The notes under the pieces are model-generated. The model saw only the letters and a list, made by a program, of their open reading frames with translations. It did no database searches and was not told the DNA's origin. The translations under genes were made by a program, and so were the position numbers. A stretch of 64,000 bases of DNA from Niabella beijingensis (GTDB taxonomy: Bacteria > Bacteroidota > Bacteroidia > Chitinophagales > Chitinophagaceae): assembly GCF_020034665.1 (NCBI RefSeq), contig NZ_JAIQDI010000002.1:1-64000 (forward strand), in the 5' to 3' direction. Below are positions 36,204 to 44,661 of this stretch, piece by piece; position 1 is the first letter of the stretch, and every line of letters begins with the position of its first letter.

Positions 36204-36453
36204 AAGCCCGGATCAAGCATTGTTGTAAAAAAACAGGCAAGCCGGAAGACGCATCGCGTCGCCCTTATATGCCAACAACGAACCGGGTTCGTTGTAAAAA
36301 ACCTGCAATGAAAACAGGAGAATCATAGGTTCGGCCCATAAATTGACGGCAATGGTGAGGATACGAGCCGGGCAAGAGCGGATGTTTCAACAGCTGATCG
36401 GCGTCACTACGCACTGGTCAGCAAGGTTGAAGAAATTTGTCCGGCTCTTACGC
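36204..36453 (+). repeat. Tandem unit 3
   Basis: Carries three paired-position changes (36417 A to G, 36436 C to T, 36440 T as in units 2 and 4). All stay paired as G-U on the + strand. Confidence 0.8.
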
Positions 36454-36703
36454 AAGCCCGGATAAAGTATTGTTGTAAAAAAGCAGGCAAGCCAGAAGAC
36501 GCATCGCGTCGCCCTTATATGCCAACAACGAACCGGGTTCGTTGTAAAAAACCCGCAATGAAAACAGGAGAACCATAGGTTCGGCCCATAAGTTGACGGC
36601 AATGGTGAGGATACGAGCCGGGCAAGGGCGGATGTTTCAACAGCTGATCGGCGTCACTGCGCACTGATCAGCAAGGCTGAAGAAACTTGTCCGGCTCTTA
36701 CGC
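36454..36703 (+). repeat. Tandem unit 4
   Basis: Close to unit 3 outside its private changes. Differences include GCCAG for GCCGG near 36493 and CCCGC for CCTGC near 36554. It ends at TTACGC before the unique flank. Confidence 0.8.
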
Positions 36704-36770
36704 AAGCCAGACCCCTGTCATGCAAGTTCCACCCTGTTCCAGCCAATAAACCATCTGCCGCCGATGGCCC

Positions 36771-37652
36771 TTATAATTTTTTCATATCGATGGTCGTCTT
36801 CACGGTGATCTCCATAGGTACTTCCATTCCCTGAACTTTTGCAGTACCCTTAAGCAGCTGGGTGAGCTCGGAGGTATCCGTGATGCCGCTAGCATTGTCC
36901 ATCGTAAGGGTGCCGGTAACGGTTCCATCAAGATTTATTTCCACTTCCATGCCCTGCTGTTGCATTTTTGTAGCCCCGTTGGTGCCCACTTTCCCCGTTA
37001 CGTCTATAAAACTTTTACCACCTTCTGTTTTTTTCAAGGTATAGTTGTTTTGCATGGTCAGTTTATACGGCTTTTCGATCTGAACGGTGGAGGCCCAGGT
37101 GCTGCCGGCGGATACCGCTTCTTTGGGATACATTTTCAGGCTCTGTTCCAGCAAGCTCTTTATCGTGGCATCCGAGAACATCTCTTCCGTCATCTGCCGG
37201 GCAGGACTGTTGTCGGCGTTCAGTTGCTGCTTGATAGCTTCAAAGCCCTCCACTTTTTTTACGCTGCCATCGCTGGCAATGGTGGCGGTTATCTTCTGGC
37301 CCTTTATCGACCGGAACATTTTGTTGCCGGCATTGGCGGTGTCAGGACTTTCGCTGTCGATGGAGATGTCCTTACCCATGAAGCTCATATTTGTTTTTAC
37401 CGCCCCGTAGGTCATCGTCAGGTTTTTATCGGCGCCCGCATCTGCAATTTCATAGAGTGCTGCTACGGTATTGTTGACATCGGCGTTTGCCGGCTGGCCC
37501 ATAACCGTCTGTTTGATATTCATCGCCGTTACAGTAGCTACATCATAGCGGCTGCCGTTTGCAGGGCTGAACCGGAGCGTGATCTTTTGCGCCTGCAGGG
37601 CAGAAGCAGCCAGCATGGCAGCACTGAATAATGCTAAGGTGATTTTCTTCAT
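36771..37652 (-). CDS. Secreted protein, DUF6263-like
   Basis: A 293-residue exported protein: signal peptide cut near LQAQ (about 21), then a long beta-rich domain with Thr-rich strands and many Met. Segments such as LRFSPANGSRYDVATVTAMN, IKGQKITATIASDGSVKKVE and YPKEAVSAGSTWASTVQI fit the DUF6263 layout. Role unknown; probably periplasmic or outer membrane associated. It follows the DUF2911 gene by 25 bases on the same strand, so the two are probably one operon. Downstream of it lies the 250-bp repeat array. Confidence 0.7.
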   Translation of the reverse strand: MKKITLALFSAAMLAASALQAQKITLRFSPANGSRYDVATVTAMNIKQTVMGQPANADVNNTVAALYEIADAGADKNLTMTYGAVKTNMSFMGKDISIDSESPDTANAGNKMFRSIKGQKITATIASDGSVKKVEGFEAIKQQLNADNSPARQMTEEMFSDATIKSLLEQSLKMYPKEAVSAGSTWASTVQIEKPYKLTMQNNYTLKKTEGGKSFIDVTGKVGTNGATKMQQQGMEVEINLDGTVTGTLTMDNASGITDTSELTQLLKGTAKVQGMEVPMEITVKTTIDMKKL

Positions 37653-37677
37653 TTGTTTGATTTTAAAGATTAAAACA

Positions 37678-38508
37678 TTATAAGGTAGCGATCAGCTTTT
37701 GATTGTTGCGTACATAATCGTCGTTATTGTTCTCTTTAGCCAGTTGCATCGACCGCTCAGCCGCCACTTTTGCTTCCTGCTTTTTACCGGCTTTGGCCAG
37801 CGCTCTTGCATGCTGGTAATGGATCCAGTAGGCTTTCGGCTGTGCTTCAGCCGCTTTTCCAAACCATTCAACGGCTTTTCCAAGATCCTTATTGTTTTCC
37901 AGGTAATAGGTGGCTGCTGCAAAATAGTCGGGTTTATCCGATTGCATGGAAGCGTCAATGGAGGCCTGGATCCTTTCATCGATGGTGGTTTTTACCGGTA
38001 CGGGAACCCGTACATTGCCCCAGGAGAGCTGCAGCTCGGCAGTTGTGGGGGTAATGTTCTCCAGCTGGATGGTAAAATTTTCCGTAATGGTTTTGGTGGT
38101 AACAGGTGTTACCTTGATCCGCACCACATCTTCCGATTCTTTATAGGCGGTGGGGTTGCTGGTTACGTCTGTCTGTTTGGTAAGGATAATGGTCCAGGCA
38201 TTCCTGTCGGGAATGGTAAGCAGACCATACGTGCCGGCAGGAACTGTTTGGCCACCCATGGTGATGGCGTCGCTTACGGTGAGCGTGGTAGCACCATTGG
38301 CACCGGTCCTCCACAGCTTGCCAGCAGGCGCCAGGTCGGTATAAAGCTGGCGGCCTTTAAGGCTGGGGCGGCTATAGGACCATTCAATGGTGCCCAGTCC
38401 GAAATGTTGTTTTGCTGTCTGGGCCGGACTGGCAGCCGGTAATTTCACCTGGCTTTGCACACAGAAGCATATACCCGCCAGAAAAGAGGAAAATAAAATA
38501 CGTTTCAT
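37678..38508 (-). CDS. DUF2911 protein with C-terminal TPR-like repeats
   Basis: A 276-residue exported protein. After the signal peptide (cut near VQSQ), residues about 25-170 are the DUF2911 domain: IEWSYSRPSLKGRQLY, LWRTGANGATTL, VPAGTYGLLTIP and ELQLSWGNVRVPVPV. The C-terminal 80 residues form helical repeats (AATYYLENNKDLGKAVEWFG, then HYQHARALAKAGKKQEA). The family is widespread in Bacteroidota, function unknown. The ATG at 38508 is chosen for the signal peptide. It leads a two-gene unit with the DUF6263-like gene. Confidence 0.85.
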   Translation of the reverse strand: MKRILFSSFLAGICFCVQSQVKLPAASPAQTAKQHFGLGTIEWSYSRPSLKGRQLYTDLAPAGKLWRTGANGATTLTVSDAITMGGQTVPAGTYGLLTIPDRNAWTIILTKQTDVTSNPTAYKESEDVVRIKVTPVTTKTITENFTIQLENITPTTAELQLSWGNVRVPVPVKTTIDERIQASIDASMQSDKPDYFAAATYYLENNKDLGKAVEWFGKAAEAQPKAYWIHYQHARALAKAGKKQEAKVAAERSMQLAKENNNDDYVRNNQKLIATL

Positions 38509-38598
38509 TTTGTTACTTGATTGTTGTACCGCGAAAATAGAGGAATGTTCCAACTTGGATGCTTATTTTGTTAAGCATAACCGGCAACAGGCGGAGCG

Positions 38599-39507
38599 TT
38601 AGCTGTTTTTGCTGAAAAGCGGGTGAAACTGATCCAGTGTTTTTCGGAGGAACTCCCGGTCCAGGTGGGTGTAGATCTCGGTGGTGGTAATGCTTTCATG
38701 GCCCAGCATTTCCTGTACGGCACGGAGGTTGGCACCGCCTTCGATGAGGTGGGTGGCAAACGAATGCCGGAACGTGTGTGGGGAGATCGTTTTCTGGATC
38801 TGCGCTTTTGCCGCAAGGTCTTTTATGATCAGAAAGATCATCACCCGGGTAAGTTGTGCGCCGCGTTTGTTTAAAAAAACAATGTCCTCGTTGCCTGGCT
38901 TTACGGTTAAATGGTTCCGGATCTCTTTAAGGTATATTTTTACATACCGGGCTGCTGCATCTCCAACAGGAACCAGCCGCTCTTTATCGCCCTTGCCGAT
39001 TACCCGTACATAGCCCACATCGAGGTAGAGCTGAGAAATGCGCAGGTTTACCAGCTCGCTCACCCGCAGGCCACAGCCATAGAGGATCTCAAGGATGGCC
39101 TTATTGCGTGTGCCTTCGGGTTTGCTGAGATCAATAACGGAAAGAAGCTGTTCGATTTCTTCAAAGCTGAGCACATCCGGCAGGGAGCGCCGGGTCTTGG
39201 GCGCCTCGAGGAGCAATGCGGGATCCTGCTGTACGATGTTTTCCATCAGGCAGAACCGGTAAAATGCCCGGATGCCCGAGATCACCCTGGCCTGTGAGGC
39301 GGGCTGCATGCCCAGTTCGGCGATCCAGGCGAGGAAGCCCTGGAGGTTTTTGAGTGTAATATCGGCAGGGGCCAGGGCCAGCGACTGCGTTTGCAGGTAG
39401 TCCGTCAGCTTCTCCACATCCCTCATGTATGCTTCGGTGGAATTACCGGAAAGCGATTTTTCCAGTTTTAAATATGCCTGAAAACTTTTTTTATACGATT
39501 CCCACAT
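38599..39507 (-). CDS. xerD: Site-specific tyrosine recombinase XerD
   Basis: A 302-residue tyrosine recombinase with an N-terminal SAM-like core-binding domain (about 1-90) and a catalytic domain. The full catalytic set is present: Arg148 (CGLRVSEL), Lys172, His244 and Arg247 (HTFRHSF), His270 (LGHESI) and Tyr279 (IYTH). It resolves chromosome dimers at dif with XerC. Length and the ending LDQFHPLF fit XerD rather than phage integrases. It is alone here, with no sign of a mobile element around it. Confidence 0.92.
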   Translation of the reverse strand: MWESYKKSFQAYLKLEKSLSGNSTEAYMRDVEKLTDYLQTQSLALAPADITLKNLQGFLAWIAELGMQPASQARVISGIRAFYRFCLMENIVQQDPALLLEAPKTRRSLPDVLSFEEIEQLLSVIDLSKPEGTRNKAILEILYGCGLRVSELVNLRISQLYLDVGYVRVIGKGDKERLVPVGDAAARYVKIYLKEIRNHLTVKPGNEDIVFLNKRGAQLTRVMIFLIIKDLAAKAQIQKTISPHTFRHSFATHLIEGGANLRAVQEMLGHESITTTEIYTHLDREFLRKTLDQFHPLFSKNS

Positions 39508-39513
39508 AAAGAT

Positions 39514-39545
39514 AAAAGCCTGTCAGATCACTAACAGGCTTTTTT
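39514..39545 (-). terminator. Terminator of the lipoprotein gene upstream of xerD
   Basis: Arms AGCCTGT (39517-39523) and ACAGGCT (39534-39540) with A/T runs on both sides, so it can stop leftward transcription from the gene at 39555-40232 before xerD. Confidence 0.75.
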
Positions 39546-39554
39546 GATTTTTGT

Positions 39555-40232
39555 TTATTTAAAGGAGAGCGGATCGTCATGTATGATGTCTTCCCCCTCG
39601 TATTTGATTTTTGCGTAGATATGATCTTTGCTGATGTTTACAGAGTCCAGGAACGAATGCACATTGTCATGATCTACTCCTTTTACTCCTTTGTCGGTGA
39701 GCAGGGTCTTGGCCACCTTTCCGGTCTGGATATCTTCTACATAAATAAAAGTATTGTCATAATAGGAAACCAGCCCGTCGGCCACTTTGAACTTGGGGTC
39801 AAAGCTGTTGACGGCGCTTTTGTACTTCGTAGGGGTACCTTCCTTTGTCATCGGCATCTTTATCAGGTAGCCACGACCGGTAGCACAATCATTAAATTTC
39901 AGCCAGGCGCTTTGTCCTTCACCATAATCAAATCCAAAAAGCGATTTGCTGGGTTTTACGTCGCTGCCTTCAAAGAATTCAGAGAAAACGATATCGGTTT
40001 TTCCCGCCTTTGCTTTATCGAAATGGATGGAATCGATCTTGCAGTCTTTAAAGCTCAGGGTCACAAAGGGTTTGTCGGGTGTCGGACTTCCCAGGCGGAG
40101 GGGCTCGGTGATACAGGCAGAATCGTTGCAGAAAGAGGTAGGGGCTGTTTCGGCTGTTCCTTCGGCACCACCACAGGAGGCAAGCAGCGCAGCCAGTGCG
40201 ATTGCACTAAATGAAAAGGATTTCAGTTTCAT
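39555..40232 (-). CDS. Hypothetical lipoprotein
   Basis: A 225-residue protein with a lipoprotein signal ending LLASC (16-20). The mature domain is beta-rich with Cys residues (SFCNDSACITEP, FKDCKID, FNDCATGRG) likely in disulfides, followed by a strand-turn pattern (SYYDNTFIYVEDIQTGKVAK). The family is unknown to me. It has its own terminator before xerD. Confidence 0.65.
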   Translation of the reverse strand: MKLKSFSFSAIALAALLASCGGAEGTAETAPTSFCNDSACITEPLRLGSPTPDKPFVTLSFKDCKIDSIHFDKAKAGKTDIVFSEFFEGSDVKPSKSLFGFDYGEGQSAWLKFNDCATGRGYLIKMPMTKEGTPTKYKSAVNSFDPKFKVADGLVSYYDNTFIYVEDIQTGKVAKTLLTDKGVKGVDHDNVHSFLDSVNISKDHIYAKIKYEGEDIIHDDPLSFK

Positions 40233-40366
40233 TCTTGTTGTTTAAGATCGTTATAAAATAAATGCAGTTCGCTAATTTACAAATTATCAATGAGTTTGAT
40301 CGGGTTTTTTGAAGGCCGGAAGCATATTGGTTCTGATGGTATTTCCTGTGGAACTGCAACCTGCTA

Positions 40367-40401
40367 TCTCGAATCTCAACTCTCAACTCTCGAACCTCAA
40401 C
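40367..40401. repeat. Short direct repeats of (T)CTCAA(C)
   Basis: Five near copies of TCTCAAC/TCTCGAA lie head to tail. This is a low-complexity run between genes. Confidence 0.5.
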
Positions 40402-40411
40402 CCCTTACAGC

Positions 40412-40768
40412 TCACAGAAAAACATCCTCGATCAAAAAGTATTCGGGAGGCTGATGCGGCCGGAAGGTGATGGAAAGGATATCATACTGGATGCGGTAAT
40501 GCCCGGGATGCTGATGCAGGAATTCATCTGCGGCCTGCTGCAGGTACCGGAATTTCTTTTTGGTAACGCTTTCTTCCGGATGTCCGAACCGGCTGCTGCT
40601 CCGGGTTTTCACTTCTATAAAATGTAATTTGTTGTTTTGGCTGGCAATAATATCAATTTCATAATAGGAATAACGCCAGTTCCGGAAGAGGATGGTGTAT
40701 GCTTTTTCTTCCAGGTAAGCAGCGGCCAGCTGTTCTCCGTGTTTTCCCAATTGATTATGTGTGGCCAT
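40412..40768 (-). CDS. yraN: YraN family (UPF0102) endonuclease-like protein
   Basis: A 118-residue protein with the PD-(D/E)xK nuclease core of YraN proteins: QLAAAYLEEKAYTIL, then YYEIDIIASQNN (Asp) and LHFIEVKTRSS (Glu and Lys). The family resembles Holliday-junction resolvases; its true role is unknown. It is divergent from manA across 39 bases, in which promoters for both must lie. Confidence 0.9.
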   Translation of the reverse strand: MATHNQLGKHGEQLAAAYLEEKAYTILFRNWRYSYYEIDIIASQNNKLHFIEVKTRSSSRFGHPEESVTKKKFRYLQQAADEFLHQHPGHYRIQYDILSITFRPHQPPEYFLIEDVFL

Positions 40769-40781
40769 TCAGTTATCTTTA
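40751..40781 (+). promoter_or_regulatory. Probable manA-pyrF promoter
   Basis: TTG (40751-40753), a 20-base spacer and TATCTTTA (40774-40781, one mismatch to TAnnTTTG), ending 26 bases before the manA ATG. The TTG lies inside the yraN start region. Confidence 0.4.
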
Positions 40782-40807
40782 CCCCCAAGTTAATCTAATG
40801 TTTTAAT

Positions 40808-42028
40808 ATGCAGAAACTGGCTTTACTGGAAGGAGAGGTCAAGCATTACGACTGGGGTGGCGTTACCTTTATCCCTTCCCTGCTTCAGGTAGAAAATCCG
40901 CAAATGAAACCATTTGCCGAATACTGGATGGGAGTGCATCCCGCTGCCAAGTGCCGGCTGCTGCTGGATAAGGGGGACAATGTATTGCTCCGGGACTTTA
41001 TCAATGCAGATCCGGAAGCATTACTGGGACCGGCGGTGAAACGCTCCTTTGGCCAGATGCCTTATTTGCTGAAGGTGCTGGATGTAAAGGACATGCTTTC
41101 TATACAGGTGCACCCTTCTAAAACGCAGGCTGCGCTTGATTTTGAGACGGAGAATCAGAAAGGGGTGCCGCTGAATGCGCCCGACCGCAATTACAAGGAT
41201 GCCAATCATAAGCCGGAGCTGATGGTAGCGCTGAGCCCGTTTTACCTCCTGCATGGATTCAAGCCGGAAAAGAAATTAGTACAGACACTCGAAGCAGTGC
41301 CGGAGCTGCACGTATTTCTGCCGGTATTCAAAGAGGAAGGATACAAAGGCTTGTATAAGATGGCCATGGAATTGCCGCAGGAGGAAGTGAACGAACTGCT
41401 GCAGCCGCTGATCAACCGCATCATACCGCTGTACCTGCAGGAGAAGCTGGATAAAGTATCAGAAGATTTCTGGGCAGCCCGCGCCGCACAAACCTTTATA
41501 CAACCCGGTTCCATCGACAGGGGGATCTTTTCCATCTACTTTTTCAATATCGTGCACCTGAAAACAGGTGAGGCGATCTTCCAGGACGCGGGTGTGCCGC
41601 ATGCCTATCTGGAAGGGTATAATGTGGAGATCATGGCCAGCTCCGATAATGTGCTGAGGGGCGGACTGACCGCAAAACACATCGATACGGCGGAGCTGTT
41701 GAAACATACAAAATGCGAAGCAACACATCCCCAGGTGATCAGTAATACAAAAGGAAAGGAACGGGTCTATCCGGCACCTGTTCCGGATTTTGAATTGCGT
41801 TCCTACGATCTTAAAACCGGCGATGAGATCACGCTGCAGCCTTCCACCGCCGAGATCTTTTTACTGACGGACGGAGAGGTGGAATTGTCGGCAGCAGACA
41901 GCCGTGTGGTACTGAAGTCCGGAACGATTGCAGCAGCAGCTTTTCCGGGTGCTGTTATAAAAGTACTGGCCGGCGCCAGCTCCCGGCTGTTCCGGGCAAC
42001 GGTTCCGGTAGAATTAATAAATATTTAA
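40808..42028 (+). CDS. manA: Mannose-6-phosphate isomerase, class I
   Basis: A 406-residue zinc enzyme interconverting fructose-6-phosphate and mannose-6-phosphate, supplying GDP-mannose. Zinc-ligand segments are visible: MLSIQVHPSKTQA (Gln and His), NHKPELMVAL (Glu) and DAGVPHAYLEG (His). The C-terminal cupin follows. It lies 15 bases before pyrF, so both share a transcript, though the pathways differ. Confidence 0.95.
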   Translation: MQKLALLEGEVKHYDWGGVTFIPSLLQVENPQMKPFAEYWMGVHPAAKCRLLLDKGDNVLLRDFINADPEALLGPAVKRSFGQMPYLLKVLDVKDMLSIQVHPSKTQAALDFETENQKGVPLNAPDRNYKDANHKPELMVALSPFYLLHGFKPEKKLVQTLEAVPELHVFLPVFKEEGYKGLYKMAMELPQEEVNELLQPLINRIIPLYLQEKLDKVSEDFWAARAAQTFIQPGSIDRGIFSIYFFNIVHLKTGEAIFQDAGVPHAYLEGYNVEIMASSDNVLRGGLTAKHIDTAELLKHTKCEATHPQVISNTKGKERVYPAPVPDFELRSYDLKTGDEITLQPSTAEIFLLTDGEVELSAADSRVVLKSGTIAAAAFPGAVIKVLAGASSRLFRATVPVELINI

Positions 42029-42043
42029 TAAACAGAAATAAGA

Positions 42044-42847
42044 ATGACCCGAGAACAACTGGTTTCCCTGATTGATGAAAAGCGCTCCTACCTCTGTGTG
42101 GGACTGGACACCGATCCGAAAAAGATCCCCGCTCATTTATCCGGGGATGCGGATGCAGTATTTCTTTTTAATAAAGCCATTATTGACGCTACACGCGCTA
42201 CCTGTGTGGCGTATAAGATCAATACCGCTTTTTATGAAGCGATGGGTACAAAGGGCTGGGATGTAATGGAGCGGACAGTACATTATATCGGCCCTGGTCA
42301 TTTTAAAATAGCTGATGCAAAACGGGGAGATATCGGCAATACCAGCGATCAGTATGCACGGGCATTTTTTGAGACCCTGCCTTTTGATGCGGTAACGGTA
42401 GCTCCATATATGGGGGAAGACAGCGTGCGCCCCTTCCTGGAATATGAAGGCAAATGGGCCATTGTGCTGGGACTTACCTCCAATAAAGGCGCACAGGATT
42501 TTGAATTGCAGCAGGCCGGTGAGGAATTGCTGTATGAAAAGGTTTTAAAGACGGTTGCTGCATGGGGAACGGATAAGAACCTGATGTTTGTGGTAGGGGC
42601 TACGCAGGCGGAAGCATTCAAAAGGATCCGTGAACTGGTGCCGGATCATTTTTTACTGGTGCCCGGTGTGGGTGCCCAGGGAGGCAGCCTGGAAGCCATT
42701 TCCCGGCAGGCAATGAACAGGGACTGCGGATTGCTGGTAAATGCCAGCAGGGCCGTGATCTATGCTTCAGCCGGGCCGGACTTCGCCACTGCCGCAGCCA
42801 CTGCCGCAGCCGCCTATCAGGAAGAGATGGCCTCCTATTTAAAATAA
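42044..42847 (+). CDS. pyrF: Orotidine 5'-phosphate decarboxylase (type 2)
   Basis: A 267-residue enzyme for the last step of UMP synthesis. The catalytic segment is [14 protein letters not shown] with Asp91, Lys93 and Asp96. Other family blocks are [25 protein letters not shown] and [11 protein letters not shown]. The GDIGNT variant and length mark the type 2 subfamily. Last gene of the manA-pyrF pair. Confidence 0.96.
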   Translation: MTREQLVSLIDEKRSYLCVGLDTDPKKIPAHLSGDADAVFLFNKAIIDATRATCVAYKINTAFYEAMGTKGWDVMERTVHYIGPGHFKIADAKRGDIGNTSDQYARAFFETLPFDAVTVAPYMGEDSVRPFLEYEGKWAIVLGLTSNKGAQDFELQQAGEELLYEKVLKTVAAWGTDKNLMFVVGATQAEAFKRIRELVPDHFLLVPGVGAQGGSLEAISRQAMNRDCGLLVNASRAVIYASAGPDFATAAATAAAAYQEEMASYLK

Positions 42848-43246
42848 AACAGCATTTGTATTCTGAAGCGAGACGGTTGCAAAAGGTATTTTAAAATGAA
42901 ATGTCCTGTTGCCCTGATGAATCGTGTATGCGTCAGGATAAGAAAGCCCTCGTCCGGCTGAAACGTCCGGCAGATAGGAATCTCCCTTACAATTTATCAA
43001 AACAGGTGCAGCGCGCCGCTCCTCTTTGTAATCCGGGTACCTGGCGACCATCCCAGCCGCAGCGCGGCGATAACCCGCTGTTTACGCTATTCCCGGTGCG
43101 CTGCACCTTTATGGCCTGTTGTTGCCCACTACTTGTAATATTAGCGCTGCAGCGCAACGCTCTGATGGCAACAGTAACTTGATGTCTGTTCGATAACTCG
43201 GGGTTATTTCAGCGTATTTTGATAGCGTTTCTTTTTTATCATTGTG
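42848..43246. other. Intergenic region with REP-like hairpins
   Basis: About 400 bases with no supportable gene between pyrF and the cupin gene. A 93-codon frame at 42901-43182 consists largely of the hairpin sequence and has no family match. The GC-rich hairpins at 43003-43155 are listed separately. Confidence 0.5.
43003..43155. repeat. REP-like cluster with GCTGC/GCAGC hairpins
   Basis: Three perfect hairpins share one core: GCCGC-AGC-GCGGC (43056-43068), GGTGC-GCT-GCACC (43095-43107) and the palindrome GCGCTGCAGCGC (43144-43155). A related half, GGTGCAGCGCGCC, lies near 43005-43017. Confidence 0.6.
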
Positions 43247-43810
43247 TTACCTGGAATAAGTATCCACGGGTTGCCAGATATCCTGCAATCCTTCCTTTCT
43301 TCCAAGGATCGGGTCTGTGTCGGGAATGATATTGTGTAACGCACTTCCTGCAGCCTGACCGTTCTGTTCCCGGTGCATCTCAAGCGGTACTTTTACGGAG
43401 CTGGCAGCTACCATGCTAAAACTGCTGCCGGATCCGATGAGCCGCAGTGCCACACCTGCGGGAAGGATCACCACATCGCCTTTTTCAACCGTGGTGGTGA
43501 TGCCCAGGGTACCGCCAAGCTGCAATTGCGCTTCACCGGCACATACCCCCAGTGCAATATGCGTATTGGAATAATAGTGGGTATCGTCAAAGATTTTAAA
43601 CGCCGGAAGCGGGAACCATTTATTCGCCGTGAATTTTTTCTGAAGCCAGCTTTCGCAGGCAGCATAGTCCTTGTCAAAAAAGCCCCGGTATACCAACAGA
43701 GGGAACGGGCTATTGGGAATCTGCTGGTCTTCCCGGAAATAAAAAATATCCGGATTGGTGCGCCGCAGCTCCCAGGGGATCCATTCGTTCTGCTTATTTT
43801 TTCTTAACAT
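43247..43810 (-). CDS. Cupin domain protein, YjlB-like
   Basis: A 187-residue single-domain cupin. Metal-site segments are FDDTHYYSNTHIALGVCAGE (two His) and VEKGDVVILPAGVALRLIGS (second cupin motif, G-D-x-x-x-x-P-x-G). Layout and length fit YjlB-type proteins of unknown substrate. It stands alone next to REP-like hairpins. Confidence 0.78.
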   Translation of the reverse strand: MLRKNKQNEWIPWELRRTNPDIFYFREDQQIPNSPFPLLVYRGFFDKDYAACESWLQKKFTANKWFPLPAFKIFDDTHYYSNTHIALGVCAGEAQLQLGGTLGITTTVEKGDVVILPAGVALRLIGSGSSFSMVAASSVKVPLEMHREQNGQAAGSALHNIIPDTDPILGRKEGLQDIWQPVDTYSR

Positions 43811-43974
43811 GCTGTTTCTATTGCAAGGGATATGCCAGTAAGTTTTTTCCGTTTGCGGAACCGTCGTTTTTTAACATCAAACTACGAAGCATGATTGTAT
43901 CAGCCCGTTTTACAGCAGCCGGGCGGGTATAAAAAACAATGTTAAAGCTTGTACGGAAAAAAGAAGTGTCAATA

Positions 43975-44005
43975 AAAAACCGTTTCAAAAACTGAAACGG
44001 TGTTT
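43975..44005 (-). terminator. Terminator of the lipocalin-like gene
   Basis: Arms ACCGTTTC (43979-43986) and GAAACGGT (43994-44001), 7-nt loop. Leftward it runs into TTTTTTATT. Confidence 0.8.
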
Positions 44006-44026
44006 CTTATCGGAAAGGTTAATGGG

Positions 44027-44524
44027 TTATCTCCGCTCAAAATTATAAACGATATAAATCGTTTTTCCTTCAAATGAAACCGGTGACTGCGCCACAAAAT
44101 GACCATCCCCGGAAGAAGTAACTTCCAGCGAATAGCCTTCCGCAACATTTTTTGACTGGTTCTTCTTCAAGCCGTCCACTCGTTTAAAGTTCAGGTTGGT
44201 GGCGCCGTTAATATTCCTGGTAGACCATAATATTTCACGGGCGCCTCCGGAGCAGTCCTGTGAATTGATGGTGTAGGTACCATAACCATTGTTGGGAAAT
44301 ACCCATACACTGCCGTCAAAACAACTGAGCGCTACATCATCAAATGCCTCAACCTTCAGGTTTTTGGTGTCTGTTCCTTCAATGCTGGTACCGGTAACTA
44401 CCCAGGTGCCCTTAAAGTCCTGGCGGGGTACGGTATTTGAAGCACTTTTCTTGGTATTGGAGCAGGCAGCGCCTATGATGGAAACGGTGATCAGGAGCAA
44501 AGCGATCTGTGAAATTCTTTTCAT
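44027..44524 (-). CDS. Lipocalin-like lipoprotein
   Basis: A 165-residue protein with a lipoprotein signal ending GAAC (about 18-21). The mature part begins DFKGTWVVTGTSIEG, the G-x-W opening of lipocalin-like domains, and continues as a small beta barrel with two Cys (LSCFDGSVWVFPNNGYGTY, QDCSGG). It probably binds a hydrophobic ligand or has a structural role in the envelope. The ATG at 44524 is preferred to a TTG at 44530. Confidence 0.7.
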   Translation of the reverse strand: MKRISQIALLLITVSIIGAACSNTKKSASNTVPRQDFKGTWVVTGTSIEGTDTKNLKVEAFDDVALSCFDGSVWVFPNNGYGTYTINSQDCSGGAREILWSTRNINGATNLNFKRVDGLKKNQSKNVAEGYSLEVTSSGDGHFVAQSPVSFEGKTIYIVYNFERR

Positions 44525-44661
44525 AATCAATGTTTTTATGCTTTATGCAATTGAAATGCCAAATTTTGAAAATAGACGGCCTGCTGCAAAGAAAGGTTCG
44601 CTGCCCGTTGTTAAAAAAGCCTGCTGAAAGTCGTTCTGCTGCATTAGTTAATCAGGATCAA

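Larger units (their letters stand above)
35704..36703 (+). repeat. Array of four 250-bp non-coding tandem repeats
   Basis: Units begin with AAGCCCGG at 35704, 35954, 36204 and 36454, a period of exactly 250 bases, and the array ends at 36703 before a partial AAGCC. Each unit contains a GACGC-ATC-GCGTC hairpin, an interrupted palindrome with arms AACGAACC/GGTTCGTT, and a long stem with arms GAGCCGGGCAAG/CTTGYCCGGCTC enclosing GCTGATC/GATCAGC. No conserved reading frame or known element is recognised. The + strand is given because the substitutions favour RNA pairing on it. Confidence 0.85.

Noticed and set aside
36387..36602. 71-codon minus-strand frame inside the tandem repeats
   Set aside because: Same sequence as the frame above but in a different length and frame context; a by-product of the repeat.
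35704..36703. CRISPR array
   Set aside because: Units are 250 bases and fully repeated with no unique spacers, and no cas gene is present.
38599..39507. xerD as an integrase of a mobile element
   Set aside because: Length and catalytic residues fit chromosomal XerD, and there are no attachment repeats or element genes around it.
42901..43182. 93-codon frame in the gap after pyrF
   Set aside because: Much of it is REP-like hairpin sequence; no start signal and no family match.
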